Assembly: GCA_039654915.1 (NCBI GenBank)
Contig: CM077594.1
Coordinates: 19,467,001-19,531,000 of the forward strand
Origin: Aquilaria yunnanensis
Lineage: Eukaryota; Streptophyta; Magnoliopsida; Malvales; Thymelaeaceae
DNA: 64,000 bases
Reading direction: 5' to 3'
Under the pieces are notes generated by a model. That model was given only the letters and a program-made list of their open reading frames with translations. It was not told where the DNA came from and did no database searches. This document shows positions 47,852 through 57,730 of this stretch, one piece after another (the stretch's first letter is position 1; the number at the start of each line of letters is the position of its first letter). Position numbers and translations under genes: made by a program.

Positions 47852-48719
47852 TGGTAGCCGAAAGGCTATCACCTTTCTCAGTACATACTTCCTGACGAAA
47901 ACATGGTCGGGAAGCCTAGTGTCACCCGAAAGAGGCGCTATCACTGACCTCGGAAGGAGTGAAGTCAGATACCACGAAGTCAGGACTTCGGCTGAATACG
48001 CTAGGTGTTTTAAAGGTATCGCCGGCTCCTTCGGGGGACCAAGCGGATCGTCTTCGGGGATAAACAACCAGTTATTGTAAGCAGGAGAGAACTTCCCCGA
48101 AGGCGGAACCTTCGAACCAGGGGACTTCCCGAACTACAAAGCATAACTACCGAAGAAGGTCATCCGTACTAGAGAACGACCTCGCCCAGAGGACCTCGGG
48201 AGTACGGCATGAGCATTTAAGGAGCCTCTGACATGTTGCCCACAGGTGCTACACGCCGCCCCAAATGGTGGTCTGACATGCCGACGTCGTCCAGGTCTTG
48301 TCACGACCTGTCTCGGCCCAAGGCTCAAGGAGCCTGTAAACGGCTGCTTGCCTCCTACACCCGGAAACACAGAGAACATCCGACCAAACATGTGTCATGA
48401 TCTGAACGGGCTGGGAACTCCTATAAATACCAGGGAACAGGCCCTGGCAAAGGGATCTCAATCCGACCCTCTCCCCCTGAGAAAATACAAATAGGCAAGA
48501 CCACTAAACCTCTTAGTGCTCCCCTTCTTTCACCTCTCAGGACACTGACTTGGGCGTCAGAGGCTCCTCCCTGGAAAAAGATCCCGGGGACCTCCTAACC
48601 CTTTTTTACGAGTTTTTCAGGCACACTCCCCTGGGAAATCTAGGCTCCAAGCGTTCTCCATCTCAGGAAGTCCCTCCCGAAGTCACGATGTCTTCCAACG
48701 AAGATGCCTCTGGGCATCA
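47852..48719 (+). repeat. Gypsy 5' LTR (868 bp)
   Basis: TGGTAGCCGAAAGG ... TGGGCATCA. TATA box TATAAATA at 48422-48429. The start forms a short hairpin (GGTAGCC / GGCTATC). Confidence 0.95.
48422..48429 (+). promoter_or_regulatory. TATA box of the Gypsy 5' LTR
   Basis: TATAAATA, 290 bp before the LTR end. Upstream the motif ACATGTGTCATG (48388-48399) corresponds to ACACGTGTCATG in the 3' LTR, so this copy has lost its G-box. Confidence 0.7.
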
Positions 48720-48721
48720 TT

Positions 48722-48739
48722 TGGCGCCGTCTGTGGGAA
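48722..48739 (+). other. Gypsy primer binding site
   Basis: TGGCGCCGTCTGTGGGAA lies two bases after the 5' LTR. This form of primer site is common in plant Gypsy elements. I do not assign the primer tRNA. Confidence 0.82.
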
Positions 48740-48888
48740 ACTACCCTTAGGTCGCCATTGTTGAAACTCGGCGTTCGAAGGACAAGGGACTCCCGAGGTC
48801 CCCGTCCGCGCCAAAAGCTCAACCGGCTACTGAGCAAACCATTCCAAGGACTTCCACGCCTGAGGAAGAGCGTCATCTGGTCATAACC

Positions 48889-50117
48889 ATGAGCTTTCTA
48901 CGCGACTTTCAACGTTCTGTTGTGACTGAAATGACGCAACAGATAGACCGAAGGTGGCCACAACAAACTCAGGCCCAAAGGCCTCCCTTGCCTGCACACC
49001 CTCAGGAAGGAAGCCCCAAACTAGTCCATCGTAGTTCGGGACACGGAGACCCACGTGAGGAGTCTTCAACAGAAAATATGCCCCTCGGGGCACGGTTTAC
49101 AGGACAAGCTAAGTCCAAGCGACCTAAGATCCCACACCGAAGGAGCTCGTCACCTGAGGCGAAGTCCCCATCCATTCAGTGCCGAAGTCACTCCCCGAAG
49201 AGGCGCCGACAATCTCCCTTCCCAGAAGAAGAACCTAGTGCCACGATCCTTATGGAGAAAATATTAGCGAGGTTGGACAGAGTGGAAAAACAAGTAGCTC
49301 GCAAGCCGGTTTGGGCCAGGCTATCTGAAACCTTCTGTGGGGATGAGTCCCCATTCACCAGAACTATAGTAGAGGCAGCCATGCCAGGTGACTTCCGAGT
49401 ACCTCGGCTGGAAACTTATGATGGCCGGACTGATCCACAGGCTCATCTGACCAAGTACAGACGCAGCATGATGATGCACGATGCAGACGATGCTACCTTG
49501 TGTAAATGTTTTGAGGTCACCCTCACAGGACCAGCGACTATGTGGTACAATTCATTGGCTCCAGGAACCCTCAGGGAGTTCCAGGAGTTATCAACAGCCT
49601 TCACGCAGCAATTCATTGGAAGTCGGCCGACGGCGAAGATGCCTGTCCAGATGTTCGACATAGCGCAGAAAAATGGAGAAACCATTCGCGACTATGTCGA
49701 AAGGTTTAACAGAGAAGCCCTGAGTGTCCCAGACTTTCAGCCCGAAATATGCATCCTCGCCATGACACGGGGCCTTCGAAGAGACTCACAGTTTTTGTAC
49801 GAATTTTCCAAAGACCCTCCGGACACGCTTGGCGAGTTTTACCGAAGGGCCAAGCAACACATGACAGCCGAAGAGCTAAGGATGGCTGGACCGAAGTCCG
49901 AGCATGCCCGTGCCGAAGGGTCCAGCCACCAAATACGATGTTCGGCCGACCAAGCAGGCCGACCTCGGAGAGTGCGGGGAAGGAAACTTCCAAACTTTAC
50001 GCCCTTGAACACCACGAGGACCAACATCGTCATGAAAATGGAAGGCAGGGAACCCAGATCCAGCGGCCAAGGGCCATGACCGCTGATAATAAGAAAAATA
50101 TGAAGAAGTTCTGCTAG
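48889..50117 (+). pseudogene. Gypsy gag
   Basis: The open frame from 48889 runs 396 codons. A basic, Ser/Arg/Pro-rich N-terminal region (about residues 25-125) precedes the retrotransposon gag domain at about residues 165-325. That domain has FRVPRLETYDGRTDPQAHL, then TGPATMWYNSL, LSTAFTQQFIGS and ETIRDYVERFNREAL. After FTPLNTTRTNIVMKMEG the frame shifts by one between about 50045 and 50078. The nucleocapsid-side motif continues in the new frame and meets a TAG at 50115-50117, inside the C..FHRDHGHDTEDC zinc-type motif. Gag would form the particle around the element RNA. Confidence 0.9.
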
Positions 50118-52886
50118 TTCCACCGCGACCACGGCCACGACACCGAAGACTGCTTCCAATTGAAGAAGTACATAGAGTCGCTAATAAAACTGGGCCAACT
50201 TCGACGTTATCTGCGAATGCCTTCCCCGAAGGGGAGGAAAGAGGAGGAAGGAAAGGCAGATGACGAAGATTACGACTCTGATAGACAGAGGAACCGAAGT
50301 CCGAAGAGGCGCCCTCCACCTCCGGCGGGGATAATACAAACAATCACAATAGGACTCCCATCCTCGGAAAGGAAGAGGAAGGCCAGAGAAATATCAGTCA
50401 TGGAATATCAGAGCTCGACGAAGAAGCTGGCCTGCAAGGATGGTTCCACCGTCGTCTTTCCCCATGACGACCCGCTGTTGGTCATGGTGAGGATAGGAAA
50501 CTGGAACGTCAGGAGAGTCTTGCTTGACGATGGATCAAACGCAGACGTCCTGTTTTCACATTTGCTGCCGAACTTGGGCATATCCAACAGCGACCTCAAG
50601 CCCGTCACTTCACCCACTTTCGGGGTAGGACCATCAGAACTGCCAGTCCTCGGGTGGATCGATCTTCCCCTAATGATGAAAGGGACTTCGGTTGATGGGA
50701 CAATCGAGTTATTCGCCTCCACAATGACAAGGTTCATCGTTATGGATGTTCCTTCATCATACAACGCCATCCTTGGGAGACAAACACAGGGAAATATGCA
50801 CTTTCGCCCTGATGTAAGATACTTGACTGTCACTTTTGCCACCAAGGATGGAGACGCGGAAATCTTCATTGATCAGGGCGAAGTAAGGAAGGTGTTCGTC
50901 AAGGCGCGAAAAGCCCCAGCAAACAACTTCACACAAGCTGTAGAGACAGAGGCTTTAAAGCCAAAAAAGGACGAGGCAGAAGATTCCGCGAAGGTAGAGA
51001 TGGAAAAAGTAGAACTTGTCCCAGGCCGAAGTACCCGAATAGGGAAAAATTTGGCTGAAGGAGACAAGAAAAAACTTGTATCCTTTCTACTGATGAATAA
51101 AGACTTGTTTGCCTACTCGCCGAAAGATATACCGGGGGTAAGTCCTCGCGTAGTACAGCACAGCCTTAAAGTAAGTCCAGAAGCAAAACCTATCCGGCAA
51201 AAGAAACGGGGCATCTCGGCCCACAAAAATGACTTCATCAAAACTGAAGTCCAGCGCTTATTGGACGCTGATGTAATCAGGGAGGTCAAGTACCCTGAAT
51301 GGTTGAGCAATGTGGTCATTGCCACAAAACAAGGGACCAGTAAGCTCCGAATGTGCATCGACTTCAGAAACTTGAACGATGCTTGCCCAAAGGATTCATA
51401 CCCTCTCCCCCCAATAGACCGATTGGTAGACTCAACTGCCGAATACAGACTCCTAACTTTCCTCGACGCTTTCAGTGGGTATCATCAAATAAGGATGGAC
51501 CCCGAAGACGAGGAAAAAACCGCCTTCATCACCGAGGGTGGAACATATTGTTACATCAGGATGCCCTTCGGGCTCAAAAATGCAGGAGCCACTTACCAGA
51601 AGTTGATGAGTAAGGTCTTCAGTGACCAGATAGGGAGAAACATGGAAGTCTACGTCGAAGACATGATAGTCAAGAGCAAGCTGTCTAACGACCATGTCGC
51701 AGATCTAAAGGAAACTTTCCACCAGCGCAGAACCTTTGGGATCTGCCTTAATCCCAAAAAGTGCATCTTCGGAGTGACCTCGGGAAAGTTTCTTGGGTAC
51801 ATGGTATCAGAAAGAGGCATTGATGCTAACCCTGAAAAAATCAGGGCTCTGCTCGAATTCCGAACTCCCGTCACAATAAAAGATATGTAGAGACTCACTG
51901 GAAGGATAACCTCTCTTAGTAGGTTTATTTCCAGATATGGAGATCGGTGCCGAGCATTCTTCAAAGTCCTCACTAAGGCAGCAAAAAATGAGGGCAACCT
52001 CGAAAGTGACGATCATCCTTGGAACGAAGATTGCCAAAAGGCCTGGGAAGAACTTAAAATCTACTTAGCACGTCTGCCCATTTTGCGACAGCCTCACGAG
52101 GGAGAGCCCCTCGTATTATACCTCGCCGTCACAGAAAAAGCAGTAAGCTCGGTCCTCGTAAAAGAGGAAGGGCCGAAGCAATGGCCGGTCTATTATGTAA
52201 GCAAGTCGCTGCAGGGCGCCGAAGTTAGGTATCCTTTGCTGCAAAAAGCTATATATGCCTTGGTGCTAGCAGGAAGGAGGCTGCGACCGTATTTTCAGGC
52301 TCACCCTATCATCGTCCGAAGCAGTCTACCCCTGCGGGATGTCATGAGAAAAGTTGATCATTCAGGAAGGCTCTCCAAATGGTGCATAGAGCTTGGCGAA
52401 CATGACATTACTTATGAACCTCGGAAAGCCATAAAAGCTCAGAACCTGGCAGACTTCATTGCCGAAGTGCCCGTCATCGAGGACAGCCATCCCGAGCCCA
52501 GCGAAGGTGAGCCAGAATGGACTTTGTATGTTGACGGAGCCTCGAGGTCCGAACACCAGGGCTCTGGGGTAATTATCAGAGGCCCCGAAGGTCTAGAAGT
52601 AATGAAGGCCATCAAGTTCAGCTTCAGCGTCACCAATAATGTCCCCGAATATGAAGTTCTCATAGCAGGATTGCGCCTAGCCAGAAAAATTGGTGTAAGA
52701 AACTTAAAAGCCCACAGCGATTCCCAGCTGGTAGTTTGGCAAACAGCAGGGGATTATGAGGCGAAGGACCCGACCTTGGCAAAATACTATGAACTGGTAG
52801 CAGAGCTCATTCGAGAGTTCGACACCGTACGTATCGAAAATGTACCGCGACGAGATAACGCCGAAGCAGACTACTTAGCGAAATAA
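50118..52886 (+). pseudogene. Gypsy protease, reverse transcriptase and two RNase H domains
   Basis: The frame opens with the second half of the zinc-type motif (FHRDHGHDTEDCFQLKKYIE). An aspartic protease with LLDDGSNADVLF lies near 50521. Reverse transcriptase reads RLLDADVIREVKYPEWLSNV, KLRMCIDFRNLNDACPKDSY, FLDAFSGYHQI and MPFGLKNAGATYQ. Its catalytic box reads YVED (51651-51662), where active enzymes have two aspartates. A TAG at 51888-51890 interrupts the thumb, in a place where related elements have glutamine. RNase H (LYLAVTEKAVSSVLVKEE) follows from about 52110. A second RNase H of the dual-RNH Tat type (WTLYVDGASRSEHQGSG ... NVPEYEVLIAGLRLA ... SDSQLV ... NAEADYLAK) spans 52517-52883. 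TAA ends it at 52884. Confidence 0.92.
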
Positions 52887-54213
52887 AAAACATGCACCGA
52901 GGTGCTAAATCAACCGAGCATCATAGTACTGAGCATAGTAACTTCGGGAACAGGCTGGAAAGACCCAATAAAAAGATATCTCGCAACCAATGCGCTCCCC
53001 AAAGAACCCCACGGAGCTGCAAAAGTTCGAAGACGTGCCGGTTGATTTTTCCTCATTGGCGAAGAATTATATCGGCAGGGATATGCAAATCCATTGCAAA
53101 GGCGTGTTAGCGAAGAGGATACTGAAATGATCCTCGAAGAAGTTCACGAGGGCGCTTGTGGTTCGCATGTTGGAACTGACGCCCTCGCAGCAGTAATACT
53201 TCGGCAAGGATACTTTTGGCATACTCTAAGAAAGGACGCTAGGCAGTTCGTTCGGAAATGTGGAAATTGCCAAAGACACGCGAGTATCCAGAGGACACCC
53301 TCAGAAATGGTAACTTCGGCTAACTATCCCTGGCCCTTCGCAGTTTGGGGCATAGACCTCATTGGGCCACTCCCAACAGCGCCTAGAGGCGTGAAGTTCT
53401 GCGTAGTTGCAGTAGACTATTTCTCTAAATGGGTCGAGGCGAAACCCTTGGCGACTATCTCGGCCAAAGATATGCAAAAGCTCGTATGGAAGAACATTGT
53501 ATGCAAATTTGGCATACCGAGGGTACTAGTAACTGACAATGGGGTCCCAGTTTACAGACAAAGGGTTCCAAGAATTTATCAACAACCTCGGAATAAAAAT
53601 GCGCTTCGCCCCAGTAGCTCACTCCCAAAGCAATGGACAGGTAGAAGTATCCAACAGGACTATCAAAGATGGTATGAAAAAGAGACTGGGGGAAGCAAAA
53701 GGGAAATGGCCGGGAGAGCTCCCAAGTGTGTTATAGAGCTACCGAACAACACCCCGAAGAGCCACAAGGGAAACACCTTTTTCACTTGTTTTCGGTATAG
53801 AGGCTATCATACCAGTCGAGGTAGTGCAGCCATCAGTGCGAGTGCAAGTGTTCGATGAAAGGGAAAATGACCTCAGCCTGAGAACCAAGCTTGACTTTGT
53901 CGGCGAACACAGAGAAATAGTCGAGCTGAGGAGAAAAGCTTTTCAGCAAAGAGTGGCCGCGGCTATAAACTTGCGCGCCAGGCCAAAAGGAATAAAAAAA
54001 GGAGACCTCGTTCTCCGAAAGGCTGAATTTGGACCCCGAAAGGCTGAATTTGGACCCCGAAGGCCATCCTACGGGGTACTTCGTGCAAATTAGGAAGGAC
54101 CTTATCTGGTACTTGCCGAAGTGCGAAAAGGGGTTTACAAGCTCGTCGACGCTGGAGGCATAGAGTTAAAAAATACATGGCATTCGAACGCCTTGAGAAA
54201 ATTCTATGCTTAA
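52887..54213 (+). pseudogene. Gypsy integrase
   Basis: The same frame continues past the TAA, with a further TGA near 53044. The zinc-binding HHCC region (EVHEGACGSHVG ... CGNCQRH) lies at about 53140-53280. The core has WGIDLIGPLP, YFSKWVEAKPLA and VTDNG. The frame then shifts by one near 53545 and continues with SQFTDKGFQEFINNLGIKM and the glutamate motif HSQSNGQVEVSN (about 53620-53655). TAGs at 53734 and 54091 sit where relatives have tryptophan. The C-terminal part has a 21-bp tandem duplication (RKAEFGP twice, 54017-54058) and a GPYLVLAEVRKGVYKL segment, ending with TAA at 54211-54213. It has no chromodomain, as expected for Tat. Confidence 0.9.
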
Positions 54214-54282
54214 GATTTCGGTGAGAAGATTGTATTGTACAGAAAAATTTCTAGGTACAAAAGTTCCTTAGCAAAAAATATT

Positions 54283-54543
54283 AAGCATGAGTTATACAAG
54301 TCTGAATTTCGGGAAGGTGACCGCTGACATAGGCGAAGATATGATTTTCCGAAGACCCTTGAGCAAACGTGTTCGGAACAATGGGAAAAGGAAAATCTCA
54401 CAAAAGACTTAGCCAAAATTCTTGAGCATAAGTTGTACAAGTCGGAATTTCGCGAAGAAGATCGCCGTATTTTCCGAAGTCTCTTGAGCGAACATGTTCG
54501 GGACAATGGAAAATGAAAAATCTTACAAAAAGACTTAGCCAAA
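54283..54543. repeat. Two imperfect tandem units between Gypsy pol and the antisense gene
   Basis: gcatgagttatacaagtct (54285) to cttagccaaaattcttg is repeated as gcataagttgtacaagtcg (54425) to cttagccaaatttttta, with a spacing of about 140 bp. Such tandem arrays near the 3' untranslated region are common in Tat elements. This one separates the pol stop from the antisense polyadenylation signal. Confidence 0.75.
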
Positions 54544-54560
54544 TTTTTTAAGAAAGAGTC

Positions 54561-54566
54561 TTTATT
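54561..54566 (-). terminator. Polyadenylation signal of the antisense gene
   Basis: AATAAA on the minus strand (plus tttatt), about 90 bp after the antisense stop codon at 54655. Confidence 0.6.
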
Positions 54567-54654
54567 GAGATGGATCTGCTTACAAAGAAGAAAACTCGCC
54601 AAAAGAAGAAATACAAAAAAAGAAGAAAAAGAAGGCAAAGGACCCTAAAACAAA

Positions 54655-57065
54655 CTAAGGAATCTCGGCGTCTCGGGAGCCACCAGCTCCTGCGTCCTTT
54701 TCCACCACCTTCGGCGTCGGAAAAGAAAGGGGCAAGTTCAGGTGTTCGATTTTTGACCAAGACCACCGAGGCCCCTCATGAATGTTTAGGGCCTCCAAGA
54801 AAGAGAGGTCCAGATCTGGGAACCTCTGAAGCACTTGGTGACGAGCAAGGCAGAAGCCGTCTTGAAAACCGACCTTGGTCATTTCATCGGCTTTCTTCTT
54901 CTCGACCGCTAGCTCATCACGTTCCCTCTCCAGATCGGCAATCTCCTTCCTCATTGCCTTCGTCTTCTTCTTCTTCGGCTCCTTCTTCAAGGACTCGACC
55001 TCGGCCCAGAGCTCGGCCTTCTCGGCAAGCACCTTCGCCAGGAGAGCCTCAGAATCTGACTTCTCCTTTTGATATGATTCGTTCGCCGAGGTTAGCTCCG
55101 CTACCTTGGCACCGAGGTCAGAAACCTTCTGGGTGGAGTCCTTCAAAAGTTCCTCCTTCTCCTTCGCGAACTCCACCCGAATGGCAGCAACCTCCATTTT
55201 CGCAGCTTCAGCCATCTCCGTGTTCTTGGCGGCCAATTCAGAGCACTTGGCCTTAGATTTTTTTATGCGATCTAAGGCTGAGACTCGGAACGCCGCTTCC
55301 TTCGCCAGCCGGACCCTGAGGAGGCCGGTGTACCCCAGCAGCTGCAAAGAAGTAAGAGCAAAAGTTAGTAAGGCAAAAAGTGGGCCAAACACTTAGAAGA
55401 AATCAAAGGGAAACAAAACAAAGGCCTGAAGTATACCTGGGCAGCGTGCTCGGAAACCTTTGCACCAGGGACTCATCGCTCGGGCACGCTTCGGAAACGG
55501 CCCTGAAGGAGGCCTCGGTGAGGATCCCCCTCGAGATTTGGTTGGCCATGTACGGGCCGTCGCCGGAGTACAAGTTCATGTCTTCCGTAAACGACCAAAA
55601 GGGCTCCCTCGGGATCTTCCCCTTCGGGACATGGGCATCCCGAAGAGCCCGTTTCCGGGCGTGCTCGGCTGCCCAATTCGGGTATAGCAGCTCCCCTGCA
55701 GGGCAAAGCAAGAAATTTATCAGGACAAGGAACCCTTAAAGAAATAAAGGTACCACAACTTGTCTAAGAAAACGAACCTGGCGGCACCTCCGCGACATCA
55801 TCATCGGAGTCTCGGACCTTTTCAGCAGGAATCTCCTTACCTTTACTCTTACGACGCTCCTCGGCAGAAGGGACTTCCACCAAGGCGTCCAGAAGAGCCG
55901 CCGAGGAAGAGGGACTTCGGGAAGGGGCGGCAGTGGCAACCTCAGCCGGCGGAACAGCAGCAGCAGCATCCGATTCTTCGCGCGCGTCCTCGGGAACTTC
56001 CGCCTGAGGAGGAGGCACGTCTTTCTTTGCCCGTTTGGCCACCGATGGCCCAGCCCCAGATGATTTCCGCCTTCTAGAGACGGCCTTCTTCATCTGCTCG
56101 CCCTTCTCGGCTTGACCGAGGAAAAGGGACTTGTAGTAGGCAGCGGAGTCGTCGCCCATCTCTGAAAAAGAAAGAAAACATCAGTGTGAGTCCAAGGTAA
56201 AACTATAACAAAAGAATCCTGGGATAACTTACTCTCAAAAAAGGACTCATAAGTGATTTCCTCCCTAAGGAGTTGCACCAACCAAGAGTCTTTCCCAGCG
56301 ATAGCAGGAGCCGGCATCCCGAGGTCCGTCTTGTGCTCCTTCACCACCTCTAGTTCCCGAAGAACCTGCTCGGTCATCAATTTCCAATTGATGGGGAAGG
56401 AATAAAGGGAGCGCGAAGGGACCTCGGAATCCCAGTCGGAGACTGCTCGGATCTGTTTGTCGAAGTCCGTGAATATGGGTGCCAACTCAGGAGTCAGCAT
56501 TATCCTCGGATCAACGACGTCCATCTCCAGCCTTCCCCGAGCCCACTTGGTTGGGACGTGCGACCAGGCCTCCTCCATCTTCAGAAAGAAAAACTTTTGT
56601 TGCTACCCTCGCGCAGCTGTCCTTGGTGGCAAAGGTGAACATATACTTTTTGCTCCCTGATCCCCGAGGTAGCATGAAGTAAAAGCCACCCTTCGAGACC
56701 ACAAAGAGCTTATAGTACTGCATGAAAAGAATAAAGTGGGGCTCTATTTTGAAAACGCCGCACATACAGAGGAAGGCGTTGAAGTAGCAGTACGAGTTCA
56801 GCGGAAGCTGATTTACGGCAATGCCATGGAATTGGCAAAAGTCAAAAATCATCTTCGGATGAGGGTACCGAAGTTTGGCCTTCAGTTGGGCTCGGAAAAC
56901 GGTAACCTCGTCGCCACGGTTCAAAAAGCTAAACTGGTCAGAGCGTGGCAACCTTGTAATGGCATACGAGGGAAGAAAGAATTTGGTCTTCCATCTTTTT
57001 AATTTTTTAGAAGTGGTGCAGCAAGGGTGAGACAAAAGAGGTTGCCAGCTCTCGGGAATAGGCAT
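54655..57065 (-). pseudogene. Antisense four-exon gene carried by the Gypsy element (extra ORF), now frame-broken
   Basis: Exon 1 57065-56233, exon 2 56161-55778, exon 3 55695-55437, exon 4 55341-54655. Introns of 71, 82 and 95 bp have GT-AG ends; the first donor is GTAAGT and the third has a TTACTAAC branch point. Phases match across introns 1 and 2. The start (MPIPESWQPLL, context accATGc) lies 240 bp after a TATA box. Exon 1 contains a region like the plant 'putative gypsy type transposon' family (KMIFDFCQFHGIAVNQLPLN). Exon 2 has a basic, possibly nuclear-targeting stretch (KKAVSRRRKSSGAGPSVAKR) and an acidic Ala/Pro-rich part. Exon 4 is a long coiled coil (KNTEMAEAAKMEVAAIRVEF onward). 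Breaks: a one-base shift plus TAG near 56605, and a one-base shift near the end of exon 3. Function is unknown; extra ORFs in this position are known in Tat elements. Intact, it would encode roughly 720 residues. Confidence 0.8.
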
Positions 57066-57305
57066 GGTTGGCTGAAAAGTGATTTCGGAAAAAGGCCAAA
57101 AGTGACTTCGGGAAAGCTTAAAAAGCAAAAGACTCTGGAAGTTAAAACCCACCAAATGTTTTGCCAAAATCTGGATTTGAAGACGCCGTCGCGAAAGGTT
57201 GTCGAAAAACACTCCGTCAAAGAGGATCGCTGCAAAAAGCAAAGAAAACGTGAAAGCAGTTGAAAGCAAAAGCAGAAGCAAAAGGAGGTTTATGATGGAA
57301 CAGAG

Positions 57306-57315
57306 GTATATATAG
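57306..57315 (-). promoter_or_regulatory. TATA box of the antisense gene
   Basis: The minus strand reads CTATATATAC, flanked by GC-richer sequence. It lies 240 bp upstream of the first ATG in the gene's frame. The element's own LTR TATA boxes point the other way. Confidence 0.6.
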
Positions 57316-57442
57316 GCCGAGGAGGGTAGGCGAACCAGCGTCATAAAGTACTCCACAGAGGCGAACAGTCGCCATAACTGCTCATCGCGCGTGAAAAGGC
57401 ACGCCTGCTGTATCCGGCGCAGTCCCCGCCAGTAACAAGCTG

Positions 57443-57450
57443 CCACGTGT
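57443..57450. promoter_or_regulatory. G-box / ABRE-like motif upstream of the antisense TATA box
   Basis: CCACGTGT, containing the palindromic CACGTG and the ACGTGTC core, lies about 130 bp upstream of the antisense TATA box. In plants this motif binds bZIP and bHLH factors. Its role here is inference. Confidence 0.45.
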
Positions 57451-57717
57451 CAGCCATCACGCCAAAAGAGGGATACGCTTTCTGACACCCCTAGACCCTG
57501 GGCGCGCCGCTCCAGATTGACACGCCTGGTTACAAGACGCGACGCAGCCCTGCAGAAGGAGAAAAGTGGGTGACCTCGAAGACACCAAAGGACAAGCTAT
57601 AACCGAACAGCCCACGTCTTCGGACAAAAGGTCCATCTTCGGCACAGGTATTACACCCGTGGTCCCGAAGGACGCCCTCCGAAAGCCGACAAACCGAAGT
57701 TCCCACTTCGACTTTTC

Positions 57718-57730
57718 GGAGGGGGGCCTG
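57718..57730 (+). other. Gypsy polypurine tract
   Basis: GGAGGGGGGCCTG immediately precedes the 3' LTR. Confidence 0.85.

Noticed and set aside
54570..55256. Plus-strand open frame of 228 codons after Gypsy pol
   Set aside because: It is a Ser/Pro/Arg-rich reading across the opposite strand of antisense exon 4, whose coiled-coil heptads and splice context make the minus strand the real one.
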